NCBI RefSeq assembly: GCF_000021305.1
Contig: NC_011772.1
Location: 3,324,001 to 3,388,000 of the forward strand
Length of the DNA: 64,000 nucleotides
Source: Bacillus cereus G9842
Lineage (GTDB): Bacteria; Bacillota; Bacilli; Bacillales; Bacillaceae_G
Direction of reading: 5' to 3'
A model generated the notes under the pieces. That model ran no database searches and was not told the origin of the DNA. It was given only the letters and a program-made list of their open reading frames with translations. Shown here in pieces: positions 25,338-34,355 of the stretch. The translations under genes and the position numbers were made by a program. Every line of letters begins with the position of its first letter. The first letter of the stretch is position 1.

Positions 25338-26354
25338 TTATTTTGTTTTTGTAAGTAAATAAAGAAAATACGGTGCTCCTAAAGCTGCCACTACTACACC
25401 AGCTGGAATAGAGTTTGGCTCAAATATAGAACGACCTATCGTATCTGCTAGCACTAAAATAATCATTCCGATAATGCCAGCTAAAGGAAGAAAATGTTGA
25501 TACGTAGTACCTACTAACTTTCTTGCAATATGCGGAGCAACTAAACCGATAAAACCAATTCCTCCTGCCATCGATACACTCGCGCAAGATAATCCAACCG
25601 CTGTAGCTAAAAGTAGTAACCGTTCTTTTTGAACAGAAACACCAAGTCCTGCTGCCACACTATCACCTAGTGACAATGCATTTAACGTTTTAGATTTTAG
25701 CCATGCATACGGGGTTAGTATGAAAATCCAAGGTAATAATGCAAGGACATGAATCCAATCCCTTCCCCACACGTTACCAACTAACCATCTGGAAGCGAAT
25801 GTATATGTCTCATCATTTAACTTGAGAGAGAAAAATAACGAAATCGCACTAAATCCAGCTGAAACAGCAATACCAACGAGAATAAGTCTAATAGGAAGTA
25901 AACCTTTTGATCGATCACTCGCAAGTATAATAATTAAAAATGCAGCTAGTATTCCCCCACCAAATGTAAATAACGGTATTAAAATCGATGCATTCTCATT
26001 AATAGAATGAAAGAAAGTAACAAATATAATTAGCCCGAAAGATGCACCTGAATGCAATCCTAAAATACCAGGGTCTGCAAGTGCGTTACGTGATAATCCT
26101 TGTAAAATCGCACCGGAAATCCCAAGGCCAATACCAGCTAACATTGTGATTATAATTCTTGGCATACGATAATCGTATAGCACGGTTGCACTTTCAAAAT
26201 CACCATAACCGAAAAGCGTTTGAATTACTTTGAGCGGTGCAATACTAAGTGTCCCTGTATTTAAGCTAAGTAAAATGACAGCGATACCAATACAACCGAA
26301 TATTGTAGTTACAGTAATGGCTCTTTTTTTATCTGTGTTAATAAGACCCTTCAC
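25338..26354 (-). CDS. feuC: Siderophore ABC transporter permease, FecCD family
   Basis: 338 residues, 9-10 membrane helices. PRIIITMLAGIGLGISGAIL near residue 65 and GGIGFIGLVAPHIARKLVG near 263-281 (ATPase-contact EAA-like region) are the FecCD marks. It is directly adjacent to the first permease (no gap), so the two form the heterodimeric channel. The ATPase is not in this operon; a shared FhuC/YusV-type ATPase encoded elsewhere is expected. Names B and C follow gene order and could be swapped. Confidence 0.85.
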   Translation of the reverse strand: MKGLINTDKKRAITVTTIFGCIGIAVILLSLNTGTLSIAPLKVIQTLFGYGDFESATVLYDYRMPRIIITMLAGIGLGISGAILQGLSRNALADPGILGLHSGASFGLIIFVTFFHSINENASILIPLFTFGGGILAAFLIIILASDRSKGLLPIRLILVGIAVSAGFSAISLFFSLKLNDETYTFASRWLVGNVWGRDWIHVLALLPWIFILTPYAWLKSKTLNALSLGDSVAAGLGVSVQKERLLLLATAVGLSCASVSMAGGIGFIGLVAPHIARKLVGTTYQHFLPLAGIIGMIILVLADTIGRSIFEPNSIPAGVVVAALGAPYFLYLLTKTK

Positions 26355-27389
26355 TTATAGCTCCCTCCCAACTTTACGTGCTATATAGAGGAAGAACGGA
26401 ACTCCAACAAGAGCTACCATAATTCCTATCGCAAGTTCTTTAGGAGGGTTTACTGCTCTTGCTCCTAGGTCAGCTAAAACTAATAACATAGCACCTAATA
26501 ATGCTGACATAGGAATAATGAGTCGATAATTAACACCAACTAATTTTCTAGCAATATGCGGAATAACGAGTCCTACAAATCCGATAGAACCAACAGCTGA
26601 AACAGATACACCTGCAAGAATGACTACTATAATCATCCCTAGTATTCTCGTTCGGTTCGTTTTCACTCCTAAATTTGTAGCAACATCATCTCCCATTGAT
26701 ATGAGTGAAATAGATCTCCCTAGCATTGTCGCAAAAATAATCGTTATAAGAATAATAGGGACTAAAAATTTCAAGTGTTCCCACTTAACCCCTGCAACAC
26801 CACCAGCATACCAAAACGCTAAATCTTGGCTTAAATCATAATAAATCGCAACACCTGAACTTAATGAATGTAAAAGCGCTGCCATAACCGCTCCAGCAAT
26901 CGTTAACCTCATTGGTGTTAATCCGCCTGATGTGGCCGATCCGATAATAAAAATGAGTACTGTACTTAAAACCGCTCCAATAAAAGAGACAATCATTAAA
27001 TAGGAATATGGCATATGCGGAAAAAAGGCAAAACTAAGTGCTACTACAAACATCGCACCTGCATTTATGCCAAGCACACCTGCATCAGCTAAAGGATTTC
27101 GTGTTACTCCTTGCATAACAGCCCCAGCGACCGCAAAAGCTGCTCCTACAACTGCTGCTCCAATTACCCTTGGGAGCCTTAATTCATATATAATTTGGTG
27201 CTGCGTTAATTTCGGATTATAATCAAAAACCGCTGTCCATACGGTTTGCAAATGGATATCCTTTGCACCGAATGCAATAGCTAAAAATATAGATCCGATT
27301 AAACATAAAATTGATAAGCACATGAAACATATGAACTTAATATGTTTCATGTGCTTATTGCCAGCATATACAGCAGACTTATGTAACAT
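26355..27389 (-). CDS. feuB: Siderophore ABC transporter permease, FecCD family
   Basis: 344 residues, FecCD family. LRLPRVIGAAVVGAAFAVAG (about 75-94), GVTRNPLADAGVLGINAGAM and GSIGFVGLVIPHIARKLVGV (about 272) are the conserved blocks. AAAGGATGAAATG lies before the ATG at 27389; an internal Met at residue 14 is a possible later start. It is the first gene behind a perfect Fur box, so the operon should be induced by iron starvation. Confidence 0.85.
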   Translation of the reverse strand: MLHKSAVYAGNKHMKHIKFICFMCLSILCLIGSIFLAIAFGAKDIHLQTVWTAVFDYNPKLTQHQIIYELRLPRVIGAAVVGAAFAVAGAVMQGVTRNPLADAGVLGINAGAMFVVALSFAFFPHMPYSYLMIVSFIGAVLSTVLIFIIGSATSGGLTPMRLTIAGAVMAALLHSLSSGVAIYYDLSQDLAFWYAGGVAGVKWEHLKFLVPIILITIIFATMLGRSISLISMGDDVATNLGVKTNRTRILGMIIVVILAGVSVSAVGSIGFVGLVIPHIARKLVGVNYRLIIPMSALLGAMLLVLADLGARAVNPPKELAIGIMVALVGVPFFLYIARKVGREL

Positions 27390-27451
27390 GTTTCATTTCA
27401 TCCTTTATATTCAGTTGTTTTTTATAATTATTTTTATTTTATACTATTTAT

Positions 27452-27466
27452 TGATAATAATTATCA
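27452..27466 (-). promoter_or_regulatory. Fur box of the feu operon
   Basis: TGATAATAATTATCA matches the Bacillus 7-1-7 Fur consensus TGATAATnATTATCA at all 14 defined positions. It lies 63 bases upstream of the first permease gene. Confidence 0.92.
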
Positions 27467-27657
27467 TTTTTATTTAGAAATTATATCCTCACTTTTTTAA
27501 AATAGCAAACTATTTTTTTAATTTGTTAAATATTAAAATACTTATTACAATTCCTTTCTAAAACTTACAAATACATGCAAAATAGACTGCTGGTTTATTT
27601 TTTAAATTGTAGTATACTTAGTCATTATTTTGATTTTTCTAACAAAAAGGAGATACA

Positions 27658-28422
27658 ATGTTCTATATAAAACAACTATTACATTTCACTTACGAGCAAG
27701 CATTATCCTGTTTATTCCCAGTCGTTATTTTCTTAACACTAGCCCTATCAAAAATCATTTCCATCCCAGGGTTATACCGCTATGATTTCATACTCATCGT
27801 ATGTCTTCTTATGCAGTGGATTATGTATAAGACTGGACTTGAGACGAAAGATGAACTAAAAGTAATTACTGTTTTTCACCTTATCGGGCTTTTACTAGAA
27901 ATATATAAAGTACATTTCGGTTCATGGAGTTATCCAGAAGAGGCATATTCAAAAGTTTTTGGAGTTCCACTTTACAGTGGCTTTATGTATGCAAGTGTTG
28001 CCAGTTACATATGCCAAGCGTGGAGAAGATTACATTTACAAATGTACCATTGGCCGAGGGCTATTTTTGCTATACCGCTAGGCGCTATGATTTACTTTAA
28101 TTTTTTCACACATCATTTTCTATATGACTTTAGATGGGTATTAACTGTACTTTTATTCATCGTTTTCTTTCGGACATTTGTAGAATTTTCATTACGAGGC
28201 GTTACATATAAAATGCCACTCGTTCTCTCCTTTTTCCTTATTGGGTTCTTTATTTGGATTGCAGAGAACATCGCAACATTTTTCGGAGCATGGCAATATC
28301 CAAATCAACGGGAAGCGTGGAATCTCGTTCACTTAAGCAAAATTAGTTCATGGTTTTTACTCGTTGTTATTAGCATTATGATTGTTACACAACTCAAACA
28401 TTTGAAAGAGTCGAAAAAATAA
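27658..28422 (+). CDS. DUF817 family membrane protein
   Basis: 254 residues with about eight membrane helices. The signature stretches YKVHFGSWSYPEEAYSKVFG and VPLYSGFMYASVASYICQAW, then FFGAWQYPNQREAWNLVHL near the C-terminus, are those of DUF817 (YoaT-like). Conserved Trp/Tyr/His clusters facing the membrane suggest a carrier or enzyme acting on a hydrophobic substrate, but the function is unknown. AAAAAGGAGATACA precedes the ATG. Single-gene unit with strong terminator. Confidence 0.82.
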   Translation: MFYIKQLLHFTYEQALSCLFPVVIFLTLALSKIISIPGLYRYDFILIVCLLMQWIMYKTGLETKDELKVITVFHLIGLLLEIYKVHFGSWSYPEEAYSKVFGVPLYSGFMYASVASYICQAWRRLHLQMYHWPRAIFAIPLGAMIYFNFFTHHFLYDFRWVLTVLLFIVFFRTFVEFSLRGVTYKMPLVLSFFLIGFFIWIAENIATFFGAWQYPNQREAWNLVHLSKISSWFLLVVISIMIVTQLKHLKESKK

Positions 28423-28444
28423 TGCTGATTATGTAAAAATAGTT

Positions 28445-28480
28445 AGCCCATCACTCATTAGAAAGTGATGGGCTTTTTTA
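28445..28480. terminator. Terminator between convergent genes
   Basis: AGCCCATCACT pairs perfectly with AGTGATGGGCT, followed by TTTTTT on the plus strand. Confidence 0.9.
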
Positions 28481-28505
28481 CCTTCCTTATTAAAGTAGTT
28501 ACATA

Positions 28506-29492
28506 TTATGAGCTACTACTAGCAGAAGATGTTGCTGCAGATGAAGCGGCAATCGTTGCCATCATAGCTGCTTGTTGTGCTTGTATGAGGACTTCTATCA
28601 TAGTTTGTAAACCTGTGTTGGTAGCTTTACTTTCCTCACCTTTCTGACTTACGAACAGTTGAATAGCAATAAGAATATTCGCATCTGCATGCCAACGGAA
28701 TAATTTCTCCCCCTGCAGTTTTTCAATCAACGCTTTAATAGCATAAATCTCTTTTTCTCCATCTTCAAGTAACGCTAGTAGCCCGATTGCTGGATAATGC
28801 ATCTGTTTCACTTTTACCTTTTCTTGTTTTAACAAATTCCATATGTTTGTACATGTTGCAACTAACATTTCTTCACGGACATCCTTCTTTAGTGAAAGAA
28901 TATGACTTAAAAACTGAAGATCATTCCCTTTACGCAAACCAGCTTTCGCTAGTTTCTGATACAGACGTTCTACACGATCCATAAGTGTTTCTACATTCTC
29001 TGATTGTCCTGCTAATAAAACCGCGAGCGGATAATCATTTGTACTTGTAAGAAAGAGGTGATCCTTTTTCATGCGTTTATATACTTGCATCGAACGCTGA
29101 ATGTGCGCGCCATGCTGTTCATTTTCTTCTGTTAAAAGCACAGCTGCTGCGAGATAAGTAAATATACTCCGGCTAAAGCCACTAGTGACCAATTGTTCAT
29201 ATAAATCTAAAAACGTCCGAAAAGCTTTCTTGTAATCTGTAAAGTGAATATCTAATGTTGCGGCCACTACAAAACGATGATAAGACTTTAAGTATGAAAA
29301 CATCCCTACCTGATTCTTAATATAACTACTAATTTCTAAAAAACGTTCGAGATTAAACAATTTATCACTACCTGCATACATAGCAGCAATCATCATTCCT
29401 GTTCGAGAATCACTCGTTTTCCATTTTAGTTCTCCCTTTAACTGTACATATGTATGTTTATATTGCTCTAACTTTTGCTCTAATGTAATCAT
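28506..29492 (-). CDS. DUF4003 family protein
   Basis: 328 residues, almost all helical, with ATLDIHFTDYKKAFRTFLDLYEQL-like and YPLAVLLAG blocks of DUF4003. The last 30 residues are a low-complexity Ala/Ser tail (MMATIAASSAATSSASSSS). AGGGGTGAATACT fixes the ATG at 29492; the longer frame from 29543 lacks a ribosome-binding site. No signal peptide. Unknown function. Confidence 0.8.
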   Translation of the reverse strand: MITLEQKLEQYKHTYVQLKGELKWKTSDSRTGMMIAAMYAGSDKLFNLERFLEISSYIKNQVGMFSYLKSYHRFVVAATLDIHFTDYKKAFRTFLDLYEQLVTSGFSRSIFTYLAAAVLLTEENEQHGAHIQRSMQVYKRMKKDHLFLTSTNDYPLAVLLAGQSENVETLMDRVERLYQKLAKAGLRKGNDLQFLSHILSLKKDVREEMLVATCTNIWNLLKQEKVKVKQMHYPAIGLLALLEDGEKEIYAIKALIEKLQGEKLFRWHADANILIAIQLFVSQKGEESKATNTGLQTMIEVLIQAQQAAMMATIAASSAATSSASSSS

Positions 29493-29651
29493 AGTATTCA
29501 CCCCTATTTCTAGTTCTTCTCTATCATTATACTTATATTCCATATTTAGGAATACTACAATTAATAATCACAACCTAAAAAATTATAAAATTCTCTAATC
29601 CTTCTTCATCAGCACCACGATGATAATCCCTAATCCTTCAAGAAGTTATAC

Positions 29652-29685
29652 AAAAAAGGTAGATAATAATTTATCTACCTTTTTT
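29652..29685 (-). terminator. Bidirectional terminator
   Basis: AAAAAAGGTAGATAA pairs perfectly with TTATCTACCTTTTTT. It closes the minus-strand DinB-like gene. Confidence 0.92.
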
Positions 29686-29736
29686 GTATATATTATTTAA
29701 CATTACAACTGTATTGCTTGTTATATGCAATTAAGA

Positions 29737-30192
29737 CTAAAGAGCTTTAATAATACGTTCCATCGCTTTCATTTGCCCAATATGATCAGCTTCATGATAA
29801 AGCATCATACCGTAAAGCTCCCCTACTGTTTCCAATCCTAGGAATGGCTCTGGCAGTTTATTTTCAAATGCTTCTGCTGGAATTTCGTTAATACGTTTTG
29901 CTTGTTCTTTTAATTGATCCGTTAATACTTCTAACGATGGTCCTTCTGTTTTCCATTTAGATGGTCGTGATCCATACCCAAACATACCTGGATATTCAGT
30001 TGGTAATTGTTTGAATTCTTTTCCAAACATGAAAACCTCTGCTGCCGTTAACACATGACCGATATGCCAACGAATTGTATTGTTAAAACCCTCTGGCTGC
30101 GTATCCGCAGTTTTATCATCTAACGTTTCCATAAATTTAAGTAACGCCCCGCGCGTTATTTCAAATTGTTTTAAACCCACTAGTCTATTCAT
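29737..30192 (-). CDS. DinB/YfiT-fold protein (BstA-like)
   Basis: 151 residues, four-helix DinB fold. The metal-type histidines appear in RWHIGHVLTAAEVFMFG (about 41-57) and YHEADHIGQMKAMER (about 131-145), spaced as in DinB_2 proteins such as the thiol transferase family. AAGGGGAACGAT precedes the ATG at 30192. Known relatives include bacillithiol-S-transferases, so thiol transfer is possible but not shown. Confidence 0.82.
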   Translation of the reverse strand: MNRLVGLKQFEITRGALLKFMETLDDKTADTQPEGFNNTIRWHIGHVLTAAEVFMFGKEFKQLPTEYPGMFGYGSRPSKWKTEGPSLEVLTDQLKEQAKRINEIPAEAFENKLPEPFLGLETVGELYGMMLYHEADHIGQMKAMERIIKAL

Positions 30193-30397
30193 TTTATCGT
30201 TCCCCTTCTTGATGTACAATTTATTATGAACTAAGAATGTTCAACTTATTAACGTTTCACCTTGTTTAATCTATCAGAAACGATTAAGAAAAACATCTAA
30301 TATGCTTAGTAAAAATAATTAAAAGGTTCACCCCTAATAAATATAGAATTACTTACTACACAGTTAGTTTAGTAAATAATAGAGGAGTGTCAATTAC

Positions 30398-30886
30398 ATG
30401 TTACATGTTTTAAAACAACAATATGATCTTATTAGCTCTACAAGAGAAACTCTATTTTCGTTTTTGGAAGAAATCCCACTAGAAAAATTACATAGCACTG
30501 TTCCTAATTTCGGGAGCGGTAGCATTATAAAGACGCATATTCATGTAGCCGATTGCTACCGATACTGGCTTGGATCATTCGCATTCAAGCAAAAAAGAGC
30601 AGATTTTTCATTTGCTAGCGATTACGAAATTGAGCATGCAGATGTGGAAAAAGTCCGTGCTAGATTTAAGTTAGTAGATGAGACTGTACAACGTTTTTTA
30701 GATGAATACAATGACCGTTGGCTCGAAAATATAGCAAATGAAGTAAAGTGGCAAAAAGAACCTTGGAGCACAACTCCGCTATGGCTTTTAACTCATACGG
30801 AGACTCATGAGTTTCATCATAAAGGACAAATTGTATCGATGGCTAGGTACCTTGGATATACTCCTCCTGATACTGACCTTAGTTAA
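30398..30886 (+). CDS. DinB-fold protein
   Basis: 162 residues. Putative metal ligands lie in KTHIHVADCYRYWLG (about 45-60) and THTETHEFHHKGQIVSMARYLG (about 131-150). The gene is divergent from the other DinB-like gene but shares little sequence beyond the histidine pattern, so they are distant paralogues. GAGGAGTG precedes the ATG. A metal-dependent thiol or small-molecule transferase is plausible. Confidence 0.8.
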   Translation: MLHVLKQQYDLISSTRETLFSFLEEIPLEKLHSTVPNFGSGSIIKTHIHVADCYRYWLGSFAFKQKRADFSFASDYEIEHADVEKVRARFKLVDETVQRFLDEYNDRWLENIANEVKWQKEPWSTTPLWLLTHTETHEFHHKGQIVSMARYLGYTPPDTDLS

Positions 30887-30931
30887 TTCAATGGTTTATG
30901 ATTACCGAAAAAATTAGAATGAATACAAATC

Positions 30932-30964
30932 GAGCATGTTTTGAAATCCAATCTAAACATGCTC
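30932..30964. terminator. Terminator between convergent genes
   Basis: GAGCATGTTT pairs perfectly with AAACATGCTC over a 13-base loop, between the DinB gene and the DUF2690 pair. Confidence 0.7.
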
Positions 30965-30999
30965 TTAAAATACTCTACCTTACAATCTCCATATCCTCA

Positions 31000-31476
31000 T
31001 CAATACCAAATAGTCTCCGCATAATTATAAGCATCGCTATTCGGAATGGCATGTTTCCCCTGTGCTTGCGCTTTTCTTGGATCCAAGTCATATACCATTG
31101 GCGTATAGCATGATGTTTGTCCTTTATTTACAACACCATTTCCTCCAGCACTTCCGCAAGTATATGCCTTTCCATCTGTTTTTCTAACAACCCTTGCATC
31201 AGCTTCGTTATTATAAACTGCTGGACGAGTTACAGTAACTTTCGCCCAAGCCGTCTTACACGTCGTGCTAAATTTTAATTCTACATAAGAATTTGAATCT
31301 ATCCATTTCTTCTCTTTCGTTACTGCGGATTGATCACAACTATTATAATAAGGACTTTTCCCATCATATGAATGATCTTCTGCATATGCTTTATCGCTAT
31401 TAATCGTGCTAAACATACTAGTTACAACGAGTAAAGATAGCAATAAACATGCACTCGTCTTTTTTAAAAGTTTCAT
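31000..31476 (-). CDS. Secreted DUF2690 (YjfA) family protein
   Basis: 158 residues. A signal peptide (KKTSACLLLSLLVVTSMF, cleavage after AYA near 32) is followed by SYDGKSPYYNSCDQSA, the DUF2690 opening, and by KFSTTCKTAWAKVTV and YTCGSAGGNGVVNKGQTSCYTPMVYD. Four cysteines suggest disulphides outside the cell. The second gene of a two-gene operon, 17 bases after its paralogue. Function unknown. Confidence 0.82.
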   Translation of the reverse strand: MKLLKKTSACLLLSLLVVTSMFSTINSDKAYAEDHSYDGKSPYYNSCDQSAVTKEKKWIDSNSYVELKFSTTCKTAWAKVTVTRPAVYNNEADARVVRKTDGKAYTCGSAGGNGVVNKGQTSCYTPMVYDLDPRKAQAQGKHAIPNSDAYNYAETIWY

Positions 31477-31493
31477 ATAATTTCACTCCTTTA

Positions 31494-32006
31494 TTAGTAA
31501 CGTGCTGTTTTCCCGTAACCGTTATTAAACGTAACTGCTTCAGCATCTGCTGTGTATCCGAAATCAGCAGTTAAATCAAATACCATTCCTGTATAAGTGC
31601 TCGTTTGACCTGTTTTTATTGTGCCGTTCCCCTGATTAGAAGTAACTGATTTTTGGAATACATCATTTTTGTATTTATTTACAACAGCGTACGCGTACAC
31701 TCCTCCCGAAACAGCTGGTGCTGGTTGATCTAACACAAACTTAGCCCATGCTTCATGACATTTATTACTGTAACGTAAATACACTGTCCCCACTTTTTTA
31801 CTACCTTCATAAACTGCTGTAGACTTTGCATTAAATCCATCTGCATCACATGTTGTACTTCCCCCGTATACTTTCGTTGTTGCTGGATTTTTCCCGTCAT
31901 AATAACTACTTAAATCAGTAGCTGCAAATGTACTTCCTTGAAAACTAAATAATACACCTATACTTGCCGCACTTAACACACATACTTTCATTAACTTTTT
32001 AAACAT
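31494..32006 (-). CDS. Secreted DUF2690 (YjfA) family protein, paralogue
   Basis: 170 residues with signal peptide ending STFAA, then SSYYDGKNPATTKVYGG, the same DGKxP opening, RYSNKCHEAWAKFVLD and GTIKTGQTSTYTGMVFDL. The shared core (CxxAWAK, KGQTS, MVYDL/MVFDL) shows it arose by duplication with the next gene. Only two cysteines remain in the mature part. AGGGGGAATTT precedes the ATG. Exported, unknown role. Confidence 0.82.
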   Translation of the reverse strand: MFKKLMKVCVLSAASIGVLFSFQGSTFAATDLSSYYDGKNPATTKVYGGSTTCDADGFNAKSTAVYEGSKKVGTVYLRYSNKCHEAWAKFVLDQPAPAVSGGVYAYAVVNKYKNDVFQKSVTSNQGNGTIKTGQTSTYTGMVFDLTADFGYTADAEAVTFNNGYGKTARY

Positions 32007-32220
32007 TTTAAATTCCCCCTCACAATAAGTACGTATACTAAAGACAAGCTATACTGCTATGTAAGCCCTCCTTTCACTCTTCCTAGAGGCATCTTACAGA
32101 AACGAATAAACGTTTTAAATTCCCTGATGATTATTGGAATATACGAAGAATTTTACTTATCCTTGTAAGAAAAAAGTTGAGAAATACACATTTTATAGCA
32201 TTCTATATTTAAAACATAAA

Positions 32221-32255
32221 AGAACCGATACTTGTTATATTCAAGCATCGGTTCT
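32221..32255 (-). terminator. Terminator of the LysR gene
   Basis: AGAACCGATACTTG pairs with CAAGCATCGGTTCT with one mismatch. Confidence 0.85.
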
Positions 32256-32305
32256 TTATACAAAATTGCCATTTTTTCTTTTATATAAAATAAATATTTC
32301 TCCAC

Positions 32306-33199
32306 TTAATCCGTTGTAAAAAACTCCCTTGTTACATCAATAAATTGCTGCAGTGGTGCTGTCATCCATTTATCTTTATGCCAAGCAATTTGTGTATAAA
32401 TCGATGAAATTGCATTTTCTAAATGTAACTCTTTTATTGTCCCTTCTCTTATATCTTTTTCTACTACTATCGCTGGTAGAACAGCTATACCTAAATCTGC
32501 AATAACACATTGTTTAATTGCCTCGACACTAACGAACTCAATTTTATTTGCTGGATACACATCTTCTATACGAAATAGTTCTTCAAATAAAGTCCGATAC
32601 GAGCAGCCTAATTCTGTTAGTAGAAGTGTTTCACTCTCTAAATCTTTTATAGAAACTGAAGGTTGTTCAAGTAAACGATGCGTAGGAGCAGCTACTACTT
32701 TTAATTCTTCTTTCATAAGTGGTTCCACATGTAAAACATCTTCTGTTTTACATTCGTCCAAAATAAATGCAAGATCTACTTTCCCCTCCATCAATTGTTC
32801 CTTTGCATCTTTATTGGAATGTGCTGGTTTAAATATAAGTTTTATTTGAGGAAATTGTGCTTTAAACCTCTTTAATATAGAAGGCAGTCTGTATGTACAT
32901 TGACTTTCTTGTGCACCAATTATTAACGTACCTGCTATTTCCTCATCATCTTTCACGGCCGTCTTTGCTTCTTTACTAAGTGCGATTATCTTGTCCGCAT
33001 ATAGTTGAAACTTTCTTCCTGCTTCAGTTAAGAAAAGGCGTTTTCCTAATCTTTCAAATAACGGTGTACCAAGCTCAGCTTCTAACGTTTTAATTTGTGC
33101 CGTTACGCTTGATTGGGCAAAATTTAATTTCTTTGCAGTTTGTGTAAAATTCAAAGTGTCTGCTGCTACTTTAAATGTAATTAATTGTTTTATCTCCAT
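32306..33199 (-). CDS. LysR family transcriptional regulator
   Basis: 297 residues. The N-terminal winged helix (LITFKVAADTLNFTQTAKKL, QSSVTAQIKTLEAELGTPLFERL) and a C-terminal effector domain of two lobes (about 90-290) are complete. It is divergent from a quinone-oxidoreductase gene over 123 bases; LysR proteins usually control the divergent gene, so that is the likely target. GAGGGATGATAA precedes the ATG. Inducer unknown, perhaps a quinone or aldehyde. Confidence 0.9.
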   Translation of the reverse strand: MEIKQLITFKVAADTLNFTQTAKKLNFAQSSVTAQIKTLEAELGTPLFERLGKRLFLTEAGRKFQLYADKIIALSKEAKTAVKDDEEIAGTLIIGAQESQCTYRLPSILKRFKAQFPQIKLIFKPAHSNKDAKEQLMEGKVDLAFILDECKTEDVLHVEPLMKEELKVVAAPTHRLLEQPSVSIKDLESETLLLTELGCSYRTLFEELFRIEDVYPANKIEFVSVEAIKQCVIADLGIAVLPAIVVEKDIREGTIKELHLENAISSIYTQIAWHKDKWMTAPLQQFIDVTREFFTTD

Positions 33200-33216
33200 T
33201 TATCATCCCTCTTTTC

Positions 33217-33243
33217 AATCGATATTTCCGATTGATTTCATCA
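33217..33243. promoter_or_regulatory. Candidate LysR-binding site
   Basis: AATCGATATTTCCGATT (33217-33233) is an inverted repeat with AATCG/CGATT arms and contains the T-N11-A pattern of LysR boxes. It lies in the divergent region, followed by TGATTTCATCA. Confidence 0.5.
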
Positions 33244-33322
33244 AAATAATCCTCTTTGCCTATTGATATTTGTATTGTATGATAAAGAGCATCGACAAAC
33301 AATACAAATGGAGGGATTCCAT

Positions 33323-34288
33323 ATGAAAGCACTTTGTTTCGAACAGTTTGGAAATCCAGATGTACTACAATATAAAGAAATACATGATCCAATCATAAAT
33401 CCAAATGAAATTCTAGTCCGCACGAAAGCAATCGGATTAAACTTCGCTGATATTTATAGACGCCGCGGCGATTATCATCTTGCTGGCAATCCGCCTTATG
33501 TATTAGGTTATGAAGGAGCTGGAATTGTTGAAAAAGTAGGAGCTGACGTTACTACTATCAACCTAGGAGACCGTATTGCATTTGCGGACGTCCCATTTGC
33601 AAATGCAGAACTAGTTGCCGTTCCATCTGAAAAAGTAATCCCACTACCAGATTCTATTTCTTTTGAAACAGCCGCTTCTGTCTTATTACAAGGATTAACT
33701 GCACATTATTTAACGCAAGATAGCTATCAACTAAAACAAAGTGATATAGCTTTAGTACACGCTGCAGCTGGTGGCGTCGGTCAACTTCTTGTTCAAATGA
33801 TTAAACTATATGGCGGAAAAGTAATTGGTTTAACGTCATCAAAAGAGAAAGCAAAGATAGCTACATTAGCTGGTGCCGATCACGTATTTTTATATAACGA
33901 AGAATGGCATACGAAAGTACTTGAAATGACTAATGGAACTGGAGTAAATGTTGTATATGAATCAGTAGGTTCTACATTAGAGGACAGTTTTAACGCTACT
34001 AAAATTGGCGGTACTGTCGTATTTTACGGAATGGCTGGTGGTAATCCTGCGCCAGTTGATCCACGTATGCTTATGGATACTTCAAAAACTTTAACTGGCG
34101 GAGACCTTTGGAACGTTCTTACCACTTATGAAGAACGTAAAAAACGATCTACTCAATTATTCGATTGGATCGCAACTGGCAAATTAAACATTGAGTGCCC
34201 TACTACATTCTCCTTACAAGATGGTGCTCTTGCACATAAATTATTAGAGAGCAGAAAAAGTACAGGGAAGATTTTATTAATTCCATAA
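33323..34288 (+). CDS. Quinone oxidoreductase (zeta-crystallin type)
   Basis: 321 residues, medium-chain reductase family without zinc sites. GLNFADIYRRRGDY and PYVLGYEGAGIVEKVG lie in the first 70 residues; the NADPH motif HAAAGGVGQLLVQMIKLYG is near 140-158. GGAGGG and the ATG at 33323 fix the start. Such enzymes reduce quinones or alkenals with NADPH and are often stress-induced. Control by the divergent LysR gene is probable. Confidence 0.88.
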   Translation: MKALCFEQFGNPDVLQYKEIHDPIINPNEILVRTKAIGLNFADIYRRRGDYHLAGNPPYVLGYEGAGIVEKVGADVTTINLGDRIAFADVPFANAELVAVPSEKVIPLPDSISFETAASVLLQGLTAHYLTQDSYQLKQSDIALVHAAAGGVGQLLVQMIKLYGGKVIGLTSSKEKAKIATLAGADHVFLYNEEWHTKVLEMTNGTGVNVVYESVGSTLEDSFNATKIGGTVVFYGMAGGNPAPVDPRMLMDTSKTLTGGDLWNVLTTYEERKKRSTQLFDWIATGKLNIECPTTFSLQDGALAHKLLESRKSTGKILLIP

Positions 34289-34298
34289 TCGTTCCAAT

Positions 34299-34336
34299 AA
34301 GAAAAGGAAGCTAGATTTCTCTACCTTCCTTTTCTT
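34299..34336. terminator. Bidirectional terminator
   Basis: AAGAAAAGGAAGCTAGA pairs with TCTACCTTCCTTTTCTT with one mismatch, between convergent genes. Confidence 0.88.
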
Positions 34337-34355
34337 ATATCTCTTGGAGATTTAA

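Noticed and set aside
30898..31113. 71-codon plus-strand ORF
   Set aside because: It covers a terminator and the antisense of the DUF2690 gene and lacks a start signal.
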